DNA of 64,000 nucleotides from Marivirga sericea (GCF_900177665.1 NZ_FXAW01000001.1:1069099-1133098); one strand, 5' to 3'. Counted from the stretch's first letter, positions 44,164 to 53,556 are shown. Translations and numbers: made by a program. Notes: generated by a model not told the origin, from the letters alone.

Positions 44164-44171
44164 TAGCTTTG
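44164..44171 (+). promoter_or_regulatory. -7 promoter element (TAGCTTTG) for the cold-shock gene
   Basis: TAGCTTTG matches TAnnTTTG. It overlaps the upstream GTG (44171) that could be taken as a start, so translation should start at ATG 44192 with a leader of roughly 15-20 bases. Confidence 0.5.
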
Positions 44172-44191
44172 TGAAAATTAAAATTATTATA

Positions 44192-44383
44192 ATGAATAAA
44201 GGAACAGTAAAATTCTTTAATGATTCAAAAGGATTTGGATTTATTATTGACGAAAGCACACAACAAGATTATTTCGTACATGTATCAGGTCTAATTGATG
44301 ACATTAGAGAAAATGATGAAGTAGTTTACGAACTTCAAGACGGAAAAAAAGGTTTAAATGCAGTGAATGTGAAATTAGCTTAA
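44192..44383 (+). CDS. Cold-shock-domain protein
   Basis: The 63-residue protein is a single cold-shock domain that binds single-stranded RNA or DNA. It has RNP1 as GFGFI and RNP2 as YFVHVS, and starts MNKGTVKFFNDSK. I choose ATG 44192; the frame is open upstream to a GTG at 44171, but that codon is part of the promoter element. A strong terminator follows. The leader is much shorter than the thermosensing leader of E. coli cspA, so a different control is likely. Confidence 0.93.
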   Translation: MNKGTVKFFNDSKGFGFIIDESTQQDYFVHVSGLIDDIRENDEVVYELQDGKKGLNAVNVKLA

Positions 44384-44420
44384 TTGATAAATATACATTT
44401 TAAGATCATTTAATTGAATT

Positions 44421-44451
44421 AAGGTTTCTCAGATTTGAGAAACCTTTTTTT
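44421..44451 (+). terminator. Terminator after the cold-shock gene
   Basis: AAGGTTTCTCA and TGAGAAACCTT form an 11-bp stem with a four-base loop, followed by seven T residues. Confidence 0.93.
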
Positions 44452-44589
44452 ATGCCTATATATTACAACTATTTCAAATCCAAAACCTGATAAAGAGCCC
44501 AGAGTAGATTTAATACTGAGAGATAAATTCAATTTATCTAAACATAGGAAATTACATTGAGTTAAATAAGCACAAGAAAAACTTTAGAT

Positions 44590-45030
44590 ATGAACTGGAA
44601 CGATGTAATCAAATTCGCAAATAATGGCAGCCCTGAGCCACCAAAGAGGATTGAAAAAACGGATGATGAGTGGAAATCTATTCTTACAGTGGAAGAGTAT
44701 CAGGTTGCTAGAAAGAAAGGCACAGAGCGAGCCTTCTCAGGGGAATATTGTGAAGCTCATGAAGCAGGCCAGTACGCTTGTAGGTGTTGTGATACTACCT
44801 TATTTGATTCTACACTCAAGTTTGATTCAAGTTCAGGTTGGCCTAGTTTTACTGAACCCTTTGAAAATAACGTAATCAAATACGAAAAAGACGAAAGTTT
44901 TGGGATGGTTCGAGTTGAAGTATTATGCAATATTTGTGATGCACATTTAGGCCATGTTTTTCCCGATGGACCAGAACCTACAGGACTGCGATACTGCATT
45001 AATTCGGCATCGATAAAACTTAAACATTAA
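44590..45030 (+). CDS. msrB: MsrB, peptide-methionine (R)-S-oxide reductase
   Basis: MsrB repairs the R form of methionine sulfoxide. The 146-residue protein has the catalytic Cys at 136 in RYCINSASI, the zinc-binding pairs C64/C67 (ACRCC) and C113/C116 (CNIC), and the conserved SSGWPSF and HVFPDGPEPTGLRYC segments. No signal peptide is present, so it acts in the cytoplasm. The stop is directly adjacent to the stop of the convergent periplasmic-binding gene. Confidence 0.96.
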   Translation: MNWNDVIKFANNGSPEPPKRIEKTDDEWKSILTVEEYQVARKKGTERAFSGEYCEAHEAGQYACRCCDTTLFDSTLKFDSSSGWPSFTEPFENNVIKYEKDESFGMVRVEVLCNICDAHLGHVFPDGPEPTGLRYCINSASIKLKH

Positions 45031-45876
45031 CTATCTGATTAGATTTACAAAAGCAGTTCCTAGATTATCAGCAACAATCTTTTTGTATGTGACACTTTCC
45101 TTAAATTCAGGAGTAAGGAATTCTTTCCATATTAATTGCCAATCACTTCCTTTGGGAAAAATAAAGCCAAGCTGATCCTCTAATTCATTTAAAGGAACTG
45201 GATGTCTGGTAACGTTCATTTTCTTTCTAACAGCATCGAAATATTCGGTGAAGTCAATTAAAGTAAAATATTTAGCATCGCTTCTTAGTTTGGCATTGAC
45301 TTCACTACCCGAATTAGCATATTCAATGGTTAAGTTAGGGAAATACTCACTTGCTATTGTCTTTAAATATTGTTCATGGGTTGAGCCTTTTATAATCACT
45401 GCCTTGTATCCTTCAAAATTTGATGACATATCGGAAAAATCTCGTAATGTTTCAGCATTTTGATTTGATAATAGAACAGAAGGATTATTCATATAGGAAG
45501 GGCTAAAACCAAGGTAGTTTTTACGCTCGCTCGTAATGCTGGTGTTGCAAACTCCCATTATATCCTTACTTTTTCTTACCGTATTTATAAAATCGGTAAA
45601 GACAGGAATCTTCTTTTCAAACCTGAAATTAAGCGATACATTATGCTTTTCGCTAACATAAGCTTTAAATTCATTCATTATATCAATGCATACTCCCTGC
45701 ATTTTGCCGTTCTCTTCAAATACTAGCCCTGGCGTCTCATAATAAACGCAAGTTAAATCACCTTTTCCAGCATTCTTGACAGTTGACCAACTGCTGCCAG
45801 TTATCTGACTAAACCCTATTGAGATGTTAAACACAACTAAAAAAGTAAATAAGGAAGAATAGAATTTCATAATCAT
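45031..45876 (-). CDS. Periplasmic solute-binding-like protein (SBP family 3)
   Basis: The 281-residue protein has a signal peptide (LFTFLVVFNISIGFSQ) and the two-lobed fold of amino-acid-binding proteins: YETPGLVFEENGKMQGVCID near the start, MGVCNTSITSERKNYLGFSP, and YKAVIIKGSTHEQYLKTI in the second lobe. The TSERKNYLGFSPSY motif is the family signature. No transporter genes are next to it, so it may act as a lone sensor or have a signalling role; this is an inference. ATG choices two codons apart (45876 or 45870) cannot be separated. Confidence 0.85.
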   Translation of the reverse strand: MIMKFYSSLFTFLVVFNISIGFSQITGSSWSTVKNAGKGDLTCVYYETPGLVFEENGKMQGVCIDIMNEFKAYVSEKHNVSLNFRFEKKIPVFTDFINTVRKSKDIMGVCNTSITSERKNYLGFSPSYMNNPSVLLSNQNAETLRDFSDMSSNFEGYKAVIIKGSTHEQYLKTIASEYFPNLTIEYANSGSEVNAKLRSDAKYFTLIDFTEYFDAVRKKMNVTRHPVPLNELEDQLGFIFPKGSDWQLIWKEFLTPEFKESVTYKKIVADNLGTAFVNLIR

Positions 45877-45931
45877 ATAGTTTTCAAACGACTAAATATA
45901 ATGAAATGTACAGGTAATATCAAGATTAAAT

Positions 45932-46333
45932 TTAAGCGTGTCTAATTCCCATTAAATCCAGTTCTGGAATATATTGAAGATTCTCTTTTTGAATGGAATC
46001 AGGCACAAAGACAAATTTCTTATCAAAGATCTGATTAAGGATGTAGTAGCTTACCCAATATTCATTGTTGAGTTGAAATAGTTCTGGCTGAATAGGTTCA
46101 ATTCTAGCGTAACTCTGCTCTTCAACTTTCCCAATCTTGTGTCTCAAAATTGACGTTTCTTTGGTTTCTCCCTCAATAGTACCATAGCCTTTAGAGGTAA
46201 TCAGGACAGTCTCTAACTCAATATGATTTTTATTAATCAAATAGACATCCCATAGAGCTTGTCCTTCTTTTTCAATTTTAGTCACAACTAGTTCAACACC
46301 TGTAGCAGTAGAAAAATCAATGTCTTTTTTCAT
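45932..46333 (-). CDS. Conserved hypothetical protein, 133 residues
   Basis: No named function is recognised. The protein is soluble, with a likely all-beta first half (TGVELVVTKIEKEGQALWDV, VYLINKNHIELETVLITSKG) and a second half that ends in PDSIQKENLQYIPELDLMGI. The central segment reads RHKIGKVEEQSYARIEPIQP. There is no signal peptide. It sits between the periplasmic-binding gene and lipB with gaps on both sides. It is probably a Bacteroidota-specific protein. Confidence 0.72.
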   Translation of the reverse strand: MKKDIDFSTATGVELVVTKIEKEGQALWDVYLINKNHIELETVLITSKGYGTIEGETKETSILRHKIGKVEEQSYARIEPIQPELFQLNNEYWVSYYILNQIFDKKFVFVPDSIQKENLQYIPELDLMGIRHA

Positions 46334-46453
46334 AAATAGTTGATTTATATCATTTTATAATTATATCCTTTATATTAACCCGTAAAAACTGTGATTATAA
46401 TTCGACTTATTTGGATAGTATTCGCGCTTAAAATTAGATTCTAAACTCAGCCT

Positions 46454-47176
46454 TTATTCTAATAGCTTCATTTCAAATAAATTAGCTATATGCTTCTTTA
46501 ATTTATCACTAACCTCAAACATATCTTGCTTTTCACCAAGCTCTGCTTCCATGGATGTAACTGCCTTATCATCGATTCCACAAGGAATAATATTTTTGAA
46601 ATAATTAAGATCTGTGTTCACATTAAAAGCAAAGCCATGCATGGTTACCCAACGACTAGACTTAACACCTAAAGCACATATCTTACGTGGATTCTCAGCA
46701 CCTTCTTCATAGTCTATCCAAACGCCCGTTAACCCTTTTATCCGCCCTGATTCGATCCCATATTCGTTCAAGGTCAGTATTACCGCTTCCTCCAACAATC
46801 TTAAATATTTATGAATATCAGTAAAGAAATTATCTAGATCAAGTATGGGATACCCTACGATTTGACCAGGTCCATGATAGGTAATATCCCCTCCCCTGTT
46901 AATTTTATAATACGTTGCTTTCTTTTCTTTCAGGCCTCTCTCATCTAAAAGTAAGTGCTCTTCTGAACCACTTTTTCCTAATGTGTAAACATGCGGATGC
47001 TCCAACAAAATCAAATAATTAGGAGTAATTTGATGATCATTTTCCTCTATTTTCCTGTTGGCTGTTTTGATTTCAATGGTTTGCAAAAATAACTCTTCTT
47101 GGTAGTCCCAAGCTTCCTTATAATCCATCATTCCTAATGAGAGAACTTTTGTACTTTTGTTTAGCTTAAAATTCAC
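46454..47176 (-). CDS. lipB: LipB, lipoyl(octanoyl) transferase
   Basis: LipB moves octanoate from acyl-carrier protein to lipoyl domains such as those of the E2 subunit at 708-2399. The 240-residue protein has the conserved RGGDITYHGPGQIVGYPI, VKSSRWVTMHGFAFNV and the catalytic Cys in IIPCGIDDKAVTSM. It follows the sugar-phosphate isomerase gene by 3 bases and is the second gene of that unit. Confidence 0.95.
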   Translation of the reverse strand: MNFKLNKSTKVLSLGMMDYKEAWDYQEELFLQTIEIKTANRKIEENDHQITPNYLILLEHPHVYTLGKSGSEEHLLLDERGLKEKKATYYKINRGGDITYHGPGQIVGYPILDLDNFFTDIHKYLRLLEEAVILTLNEYGIESGRIKGLTGVWIDYEEGAENPRKICALGVKSSRWVTMHGFAFNVNTDLNYFKNIIPCGIDDKAVTSMEAELGEKQDMFEVSDKLKKHIANLFEMKLLE

Positions 47177-47179
47177 TAC

Positions 47180-48175
47180 CTATTCTGCTAATTTATTTTT
47201 TAAAAAATCTATACTTTTAACAGGGAATGGATCAATTTGGTTTTCCTCTGCTAAATAAAAACTAATCCAATCTATCAAATGAATAAAATAATATAATTGC
47301 TGACTGAAGCTTTTACCCTTTGCATGAAGTTCCAACACTTCTGCCTTATCCTTAATGATGGATTTACTAATATCCATCCTTTTTTGATTTCTTTTATGGT
47401 CAAAATCGGAACGCAAAATTATAGCTTTCGATTTCTTGATATGCTCTTTTGGAAACACCCATCCCACTAATTCATTATGATTTAATTCTGGAAAAACATT
47501 TGCATGTGAAAGCTGCTTGCTATTTTCTGCCAATTGCTGTTGAAAGCGCAATACTGCAGGAAAAAACTTCTGATCGGCATATAGAAATGTGAAATAGCCA
47601 TGAATATCTTTAGCAATACTCTTTGCCTCTTTTTGGATATATTCTTGATACTCCTCCAGTAGCGCTACACTAGCTTTCAATTCATCTGAAACTTGCAGTT
47701 CTTTGCAATACCCTAATTTGTACAACAACATTAATATTGCCACAGAAGGATACGCTAGACCCGCACGCGGACTTCCTGACTCTCCTGAAAAATTATATTG
47801 TGGAAAATTCTCTTGATCAGAAATCTCTTTCAGCTTTCCGCCAGTCGTAATAGAAAAGATGTGCTTAGTTTTCTTCCTCGCATGATCTAGCAAAGTTAAA
47901 GTTTCTTCGGTGTTTCCACTATAAGAGCAAGCTATAAATAAGGTACTGCTATTTACCCAAAAAGGAAGATTATAACCTTGAACCAAAGTAATGGGAAGGT
48001 TACAATAATCCTCCACTATACTTTTCACAAGATTTACTCCAATTCCAGAGCCTCCCATTCCACTAATAGCTATATGTTGAATATCAGCTTTTGATATATC
48101 AGAAGAGTTGATTTGTTTTGCTAATTCCAGCGCTTCTCTCAATTGGGCAGGAAAAGTTTTTATTAAATTTATCAC
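47180..48175 (-). CDS. SIS-domain bifunctional phosphoglucose/phosphomannose isomerase
   Basis: The 331-residue protein has two SIS lobes. The first contains AISGMGGSGIGVNLVKSIV, FIACSYSGNTEETLTLL and HIFSITTGGKLKE; the C-terminal lobe has FPELNHNELVGW with the catalytic Glu and His. This pattern matches the bacterial/archaeal PGI/PMI family better than ordinary glucose-6-phosphate isomerase. It would link glucose, mannose and fructose 6-phosphates. It leads a two-gene unit with lipB and has a promoter element just upstream. Confidence 0.88.
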   Translation of the reverse strand: MINLIKTFPAQLREALELAKQINSSDISKADIQHIAISGMGGSGIGVNLVKSIVEDYCNLPITLVQGYNLPFWVNSSTLFIACSYSGNTEETLTLLDHARKKTKHIFSITTGGKLKEISDQENFPQYNFSGESGSPRAGLAYPSVAILMLLYKLGYCKELQVSDELKASVALLEEYQEYIQKEAKSIAKDIHGYFTFLYADQKFFPAVLRFQQQLAENSKQLSHANVFPELNHNELVGWVFPKEHIKKSKAIILRSDFDHKRNQKRMDISKSIIKDKAEVLELHAKGKSFSQQLYYFIHLIDWISFYLAEENQIDPFPVKSIDFLKNKLAE

Positions 48176-48204
48176 AGTGATATTAAGTTCGTTTTATTAA
48201 TTTA

Positions 48205-48212
48205 CAAATATA
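48205..48212 (-). promoter_or_regulatory. -7 promoter element (TATATTTG) for the isomerase-lipB unit
   Basis: TATATTTG on the minus strand matches TAnnTTTG at 30 bases before the isomerase start codon, within the short gap shared with the divergent yraN gene. Confidence 0.5.
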
Positions 48213-48234
48213 ATATTAGATTGATACCATACGC

Positions 48235-48582
48235 GTGAATACAAAAAAAATAGGTGACAAAGGTGAAGATTTTGCCGTAAATATTTTAGAATCGAAAGGA
48301 TATGAGATTTTGGAGCGAAATTATCGATTCAAAAGAGCCGAAATTGACATAATTGCATTGCATCAGAATTTACTCATTTTCATTGAAGTCAAAACTTTGA
48401 ATTCTTTTAATCATGGTTATCCCGAAGAACGGGTCAATCAATCCAAAATTGATAAATTAATGGAAGCGGCAGAAAATTATATTTATGCAATAAATTGGCA
48501 AAAAGATATTCGCTTTGACATTCTCAGTATAAAACTAAATGAACCAGCTAAATATCTGCACATCGAAGACGCCTTCTATTAA
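48235..48582 (+). CDS. yraN: YraN-family endonuclease-like protein
   Basis: The 115-residue protein belongs to the UPF0102/YraN family with an endonuclease-like fold. It has GDKGEDFAVNILESKGYEIL, NYRFKRAEIDIIALH (the E-x-D site) and LIFIEVKTL (the ExK site), followed by NQSKIDKLMEAAENYI. A role in DNA recombination or repair is inferred from the fold; it is not proven in the family. The start is GTG at 48235. It is divergent from the isomerase gene. Confidence 0.92.
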   Translation: MNTKKIGDKGEDFAVNILESKGYEILERNYRFKRAEIDIIALHQNLLIFIEVKTLNSFNHGYPEERVNQSKIDKLMEAAENYIYAINWQKDIRFDILSIKLNEPAKYLHIEDAFY

Positions 48583-48583
48583 C

Positions 48584-49603
48584 CTAAGGTAACCAAAAAT
48601 CAAATACAATTTTATTCATGCAATCAAAATGATCTTTAGGACATTTCTGAAAACCTATTTTTGAGCACGGTCTGCAATTTACCTTTGTATTTTCCAGTAT
48701 AGTAAACTTTGTTTTATAAGGATACATCCCAAACATAGGGATGGTATTACCCCAGATACAAAAAATATTTTTCTTAAAGGCTGCAGCAATATGCATCAGA
48801 CCTGTATCATGAGTAAAAACATAGGTGGCATTTTTCACCAAAGATGCAGACTGGTTCAAGTTAAATTTCCCACAGGCATTAAAAATCTTTGCTTTTTTCC
48901 CCATCTCTGTTAGCTTTTCCTCATACGGGGCTGAATGCTTTGTTTGTTCAAAAAACTTCTCCACTTCATCCCCCATTTCTGCATCATCAGCACCTCCCAC
49001 TAAGATTATGGGTTTGTTGATTTTATCACATAGCTCTATCATACGATTAAACGGCAGCTTTTTGGTATTGTACTGGGCTCCTATAACATAAGCTACATAC
49101 TCTTGTTGGTGAGTCTCAGGTAGCCAATCCTTCTCTACCTCATCTTTTTCAGGAATAAAATAATCTAACCCAAACTGATCTTTTTTAACACCTAATTCTG
49201 AAGCTGCTTCTAAATAGCGATCTACTATATGTTGATTTGGCAGCTTATCGACTTTCATATTTACCATCAACCATTTTTCCCAATTTAATTTATGGAAAGC
49301 TTTTGATGGTTTATTTAATCTCAACTTGATGATTTTGGTTCTCAAATTATTGTGAAGATCAACTATGTAATCAAATTTTTCCAATTTTAGCTGCGTAACT
49401 AAATCGCTTAAACTATCCTCCAGTTGGTGTACCTTATCCACGTAAGGATTGTTTTCTAGCATATCTGCAAAGCTTGTCTTGGTCGCAAAATGCACCTCAA
49501 CATCAGCAAGCTGTAACTTAATAGCTCTAATGACAGGAGTGGTCAACACAATATCACCGATAGAGGAAAATCTAAGAATTAGTACTTTTTTAACTTTTTT
49601 CAA
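48584..49603 (-). CDS. Glycosyltransferase family 9 (heptosyltransferase-like)
   Basis: The 339-residue protein matches the ADP-heptose:LPS heptosyltransferase family: VLILRFSSIGDIVLTTPVIR at the N-terminus, YIVDLHNNLRTKIIKL, and the C-terminal FTHDTGLMHIAAAFKKNIF followed by WGNTIPMFGMYPY. These are the family motifs for nucleotide-sugar and acceptor binding. It likely adds a sugar to the LPS core, although this phylum often lacks heptose, so the donor is uncertain. It starts 3 bases after polX, suggesting one unit. Confidence 0.92.
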   Translation of the reverse strand: MKKVKKVLILRFSSIGDIVLTTPVIRAIKLQLADVEVHFATKTSFADMLENNPYVDKVHQLEDSLSDLVTQLKLEKFDYIVDLHNNLRTKIIKLRLNKPSKAFHKLNWEKWLMVNMKVDKLPNQHIVDRYLEAASELGVKKDQFGLDYFIPEKDEVEKDWLPETHQQEYVAYVIGAQYNTKKLPFNRMIELCDKINKPIILVGGADDAEMGDEVEKFFEQTKHSAPYEEKLTEMGKKAKIFNACGKFNLNQSASLVKNATYVFTHDTGLMHIAAAFKKNIFCIWGNTIPMFGMYPYKTKFTILENTKVNCRPCSKIGFQKCPKDHFDCMNKIVFDFWLP

Positions 49604-49606
49604 ATT

Positions 49607-51319
49607 TTATAATTTTAAAAGTGCTGACTTCTTACGGTCATCAAAATATTTGGAAATTTCTTCTAAACTCTTAGCATTAAAGGTCTCCTTAGCCGTTAAA
49701 CCTGCTTTTCTACCAATACAGAGCCCATAATACATATCGTGATAGCCATTTGTTTCGTGAGCGTCAGGATTAATTGAAATCTCGACACCTTTATCTAAGG
49801 CATATCTAACATATCGCCAATCTAAATCCAGACGCCAGGGGTGTGCATTAATTTCTATCACTACTCCATATTCAGCACATGCGTCTATTACTGCTCTATG
49901 ATTTACCGGATAACCTTTTCTTTGAAGTAATAACCTTCCAGTTGGATGACCTAAAATAGTTGTAAAAGGATTAGCTATTGCATTTATCAATCTGTTGGTC
50001 GCAGTCTTTTCATCCATACTTAAGGGGGAATGAATAGAAGAAACTACAAAATCAAAACTTTGAAGGACTTCATCAGCATAATCCAAAGAACCATCATTTA
50101 AGATGTCTGATTCAATTCCTTTAAAGATTTTAAAAGGCGCAAGCTTTTCATTAAGTTCCTCAATTTCCTCTTGCTGTTTTATGACTCTAAATTCTTGCAA
50201 CCCATTGGCATAAGAAGCAGTCTTGCTGTGGTCACTAATTCCTAAATATTCATATCCTAAATCCTTACAATATTGAGCCATTTCCTGCAAAGAATTTTTG
50301 CCATCGCTATAAGTACTATGATTATGCAAAATTCCTTTTAAGTCACTCATTTCAACTAACTCAGGAATTTTCTTTTCTTTTGCCCATTCTAATTCCCACA
50401 TGCCCTCTCTTAATTCTGGAAAGATAAACGGGAAGTCGACTGCCTTGTAAATCTCTTCTTCTGAAGCATATTGTTTTTCCTTCAAAATATGATTCAATGA
50501 TTTTCCATTTCCCAATTCCGCATTCAAATGTTTTGGATGAGCAGTTGTCCTAAATAAATCATTTACAAAGTGCTCTTGAGAGGTAAAAATAAGGTTAACC
50601 TCAGCCTTAGCAGGCTTATAAGTAAATTTTATGCTTAAGGGGCCGGAATTTTTCTTGTCTAGCTCAAAGTCTTCCCCTTTAGAAATAAACTGGATGATCT
50701 TCGCTTTTTGTTCAGCTACTACTAAGATTTCCAATGGCTTTATGACTTCCATTTTCCTTCTTAAATCTGAAGTAACGGATGCTTCAGCTACTCCATCTAA
50801 ACCCTTTAAACTTTCTATAAGGTTTTGCGCCACTTGCAAAGCTTCACGGTAATGAATATACCCTCTCCAACTCAATTTAAACTCTACTGCTTCTTGCAGC
50901 TTAACTTCAGTCTTTTTGCCAAATCCTTTTAATGCTGCAATTTTATTTTCCTGGCAAGCAATTAATAAATCTTCAAGATTATCGATTTCCAATTCCTCCC
51001 AAATCAGCTTTATTTTCTTAGGTCCAAATCCGCTCAGCTGCATCATCTCCAAAATCCCATTTGGCGTTTTAGCGCTTAAATCATCAAAAAGCTCGAAAGA
51101 ACCTTGCTCATTAATGTCATAAATCGACTGAGCTAAACTTTTGCCAACACCCTCAATTTCTTGAAGTTCAACAATATCCATCACTGCAAGACTTTGGTTA
51201 TGCCTTTCCAAACTATTGATAGCAGACTGGTAGCTTTTAACTTTAAAATCATTCTCGCCATGCAACTCCAAAAGTTTGGCAGTATTTTTCAAAATTTTTA
51301 TTATTTGTTTATTTTCCAA
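49607..51319 (-). CDS. PolX-type DNA polymerase with PHP domain
   Basis: Bacterial PolX fills short gaps in repair and has a 3'-5' exonuclease in its PHP domain. The 570-residue protein has an N-terminal helix-hairpin-helix region (IEGVGKSLAQSI and FGPKKIKLIWEEL), a nucleotidyltransferase palm (about 160-310), and a C-terminal PHP domain starting LKGILHNHSTYSDGKNSLQE and containing ISDHSKTA, GHPTGRLLLQR and INAHPWR. The palm lacks an obvious GSxRR...DID arrangement: the region reads SDLRRKMEVIKPLEILV, so the polymerase activity should be tested. It precedes the GT9 gene by 3 bases. Confidence 0.92.
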   Translation of the reverse strand: MENKQIIKILKNTAKLLELHGENDFKVKSYQSAINSLERHNQSLAVMDIVELQEIEGVGKSLAQSIYDINEQGSFELFDDLSAKTPNGILEMMQLSGFGPKKIKLIWEELEIDNLEDLLIACQENKIAALKGFGKKTEVKLQEAVEFKLSWRGYIHYREALQVAQNLIESLKGLDGVAEASVTSDLRRKMEVIKPLEILVVAEQKAKIIQFISKGEDFELDKKNSGPLSIKFTYKPAKAEVNLIFTSQEHFVNDLFRTTAHPKHLNAELGNGKSLNHILKEKQYASEEEIYKAVDFPFIFPELREGMWELEWAKEKKIPELVEMSDLKGILHNHSTYSDGKNSLQEMAQYCKDLGYEYLGISDHSKTASYANGLQEFRVIKQQEEIEELNEKLAPFKIFKGIESDILNDGSLDYADEVLQSFDFVVSSIHSPLSMDEKTATNRLINAIANPFTTILGHPTGRLLLQRKGYPVNHRAVIDACAEYGVVIEINAHPWRLDLDWRYVRYALDKGVEISINPDAHETNGYHDMYYGLCIGRKAGLTAKETFNAKSLEEISKYFDDRKKSALLKL

Positions 51320-51449
51320 AGCTTCTTGATTTTTTGTAAAATTAAAGGATATATTGAGAAGGAGAATGGATAGATTCCCTATTTTTTGTTTTTAACAAAA
51401 CAATAGAACATATGTTAGCAATGAAAATCTAATATTATTAACTTTTTCT

Positions 51450-52976
51450 ATGAAATTTAAATTTATACTACCCCTAATTTTAATTCTGAATGGCTTTTCA
51501 GTATATGGCCAAATATCACAGCCTTTAAGATATGAAATTGAAATAGATAATTTTAATGATGAATATTATATCATTTCGGCAAAAGAGGATGGCTTATTCC
51601 TATTCAAAGAAATGGACGAAAAAACAGAAAATAATGAATCTATCTGGGAAATAATTAGACTAGACACAAGTCTCCAAGTAATCAATAAAAGCGAAGTTAT
51701 AATTGATAAACGATTCTCCTTAAAAGGTTATAGCTATGACAATGAGAAATTCGTGATGCTTTTTCAAGAAGGGTATGAATATGCAGAAGACATGCTATTC
51801 CTCACTTTTTCAGTTAACAGTGATACCTTCAAGTCCTATGTTTACGAAAATGTAGTCCCTATTAACCTAACCGAGTTTGAAGTGAAAAACGATGCAGTTG
51901 TTTTCGGTGGAAATGTCAATATGAGAACTGTTGTTATGATGTACAACTTTACTGCCAAGAGAGGAGTTGTCTTGCCTGGTTTCTATAATGATCGGAGTAA
52001 ATTACTGCAAATCGTGACTAAAACTGAGGATGATTGGGTCAGAATCATCACTTCTGATCGCCTTCCTGATAAACGCTATGGAATAACGGTAAGAGCCTTC
52101 AGCACTATGGGAGAATCAATTTTTACTGAGTCTTTAGAAGCAAATGAAGGCTTAAGTTTAACGGATGGACGAGTGATTAACAGCAGTGAGGGAGGAAATT
52201 TACTTGCAGGAACATACTCAATTAAAAGAAGAACCGAGACTTCCAGAGGTATCTACGTTGCCGATATAGAAAGACAAAGCCAAGATAAAATCAGATACTA
52301 CAACTACGCAAATCTGGAAAATTTTTTCAATTACATGAGGGAGGGGCGCAAAAACAGAGTAATGAAGCGAATTGCAAGAAAAAAAGTAAAGGGAAAAAGG
52401 CTTAAGTTTAGCTACAGATTATTTGTCCAAGATATAGTGAAGCAGGGGGATCAAAACATTTTGATTGGAGAAGCTTACTTCCCAACTTATACAAACCGCA
52501 CCAGTGGTTATGGCTATTCTTCTTATACATATGATGCAGTTTTCAATAATATGTCTACTCAAAGATTTGACGGCTATAAATATACACATGCGGTGATCAT
52601 TGCTTTTGATGATGACGGCAAATTACTATGGGATAATAGCTTTGAAATCAACGACTTAAAAAGTTTTCAATTGGAAGAACATGTCCATCTAGCTTTTCTT
52701 GAAAACGAAATTGTAATGCTTTACCTCTTTAATCAAGAACTTAAAATTAAAGTCATAAAGGGACGTGAAATTATTGAAGGTAAGTTTACAGAAAGCTTGA
52801 AACTAATGCATGAAAGTGACGAAATGAAAAGTAACAATGAGGAACTAGAAGGCCTCAAACAATGGTATGGAAATAATTTTTATGCATTTGGTGTAAATAG
52901 AGTGAAAAACCTTAAAGACGAAAATATAAAATTGAATAGAAAAGTATTTTTTATCAATAAAATCGTGGTCGAATAA
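51450..52976 (+). CDS. Secreted hypothetical protein, 508 residues
   Basis: The protein has a signal peptide (ILPLILILNGFSVYGQ) and then a long mixed-strand region with no named family recognised. Repeated short blocks of beta-like sequence (FLFKEMDEKTENN, MLFQEGYEYAEDML, GGNVNMRTVVMMYNF) suggest a beta-propeller or similar repeat fold. A basic patch (RKNRVMKRIARKKVKGKRLK) lies at about 293-312 and a Gly/Tyr/Ser stretch (SGYGYSSYTYDA) at about 351-362. It is probably periplasmic or attached to the outer membrane. It ends 31 bases before pyrR, but pyrR has its own promoter element. Confidence 0.78.
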   Translation: MKFKFILPLILILNGFSVYGQISQPLRYEIEIDNFNDEYYIISAKEDGLFLFKEMDEKTENNESIWEIIRLDTSLQVINKSEVIIDKRFSLKGYSYDNEKFVMLFQEGYEYAEDMLFLTFSVNSDTFKSYVYENVVPINLTEFEVKNDAVVFGGNVNMRTVVMMYNFTAKRGVVLPGFYNDRSKLLQIVTKTEDDWVRIITSDRLPDKRYGITVRAFSTMGESIFTESLEANEGLSLTDGRVINSSEGGNLLAGTYSIKRRTETSRGIYVADIERQSQDKIRYYNYANLENFFNYMREGRKNRVMKRIARKKVKGKRLKFSYRLFVQDIVKQGDQNILIGEAYFPTYTNRTSGYGYSSYTYDAVFNNMSTQRFDGYKYTHAVIIAFDDDGKLLWDNSFEINDLKSFQLEEHVHLAFLENEIVMLYLFNQELKIKVIKGREIIEGKFTESLKLMHESDEMKSNNEELEGLKQWYGNNFYAFGVNRVKNLKDENIKLNRKVFFINKIVVE

Positions 52977-52989
52977 TTCCCCAGTTTAC

Positions 52990-52997
52990 TATCTTTG
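52990..52997 (+). promoter_or_regulatory. -7 promoter element (TATCTTTG) for pyrR
   Basis: TATCTTTG matches TAnnTTTG and ends 10 bases before the pyrR ATG. Transcription would start within a few bases of the start codon, leaving no room for an attenuator leader. Confidence 0.55.
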
Positions 52998-53007
52998 CGA
53001 CAGCGCC

Positions 53008-53556
53008 ATGGAAAAACGTCTGATTTTAGATACCGATCTAGTTCAAATTACCATTAATAGGTTAGTGGAAGAGTTAATTGAAAATCACAAAGATTTTCAA
53101 GAGACTGTCTTAATAGGACTTCAACCTAGGGGTATTTTTTTAGCTCAAAGAATTCAGACGAGATTAAATCAACGGCTTAATAAAGATCTTCCGTTAGGAT
53201 TGTTAGACACCACCTTCTATCGTGATGATTTTAGGAGAAGAGACACTCCTCTTAAAGCAAATGCAACAAAAATACCCTTCATTATAGAGGACAAAAAGGT
53301 GGTCTTAATTGATGACGTGCTTTTTACGGGACGTACAGTCCGAGCCGCTTTAGATGCTATGATTGCTTTTGGAAGACCAAAATTAGTTGAGCTTCTTACA
53401 TTCATTGATCGAAAATACACAAGAGACTTACCGATTCAACCTGACTACGTAGGAAGAAGAGTGAATACTATTAAAACTCAAAGGGTTTTAGTTGAATGGA
53501 CAGACCAAGGCGCTGAAAATGATAAAATCTGGTTAGTGACAAACGAAGAAAAATGA
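53008..53556 (+). CDS. pyrR: PyrR, pyrimidine regulator/uracil phosphoribosyltransferase
   Basis: PyrR senses UMP and binds pyr-operon mRNA, and also has weak uracil phosphoribosyltransferase activity. The 182-residue protein has the PRPP loop VVLIDDVLFTGRTVRAALDA and the family pattern LIGLQPRGIFLAQRI and LLDTTFYRDDFRR. The C-terminal DYVGRRVNTIKTQRVLVEW is also typical. It overlaps pyrB by 4 bases. The promoter leaves almost no leader upstream, so mRNA attenuation of this unit is doubtful. Confidence 0.95.
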   Translation: MEKRLILDTDLVQITINRLVEELIENHKDFQETVLIGLQPRGIFLAQRIQTRLNQRLNKDLPLGLLDTTFYRDDFRRRDTPLKANATKIPFIIEDKKVVLIDDVLFTGRTVRAALDAMIAFGRPKLVELLTFIDRKYTRDLPIQPDYVGRRVNTIKTQRVLVEWTDQGAENDKIWLVTNEEK

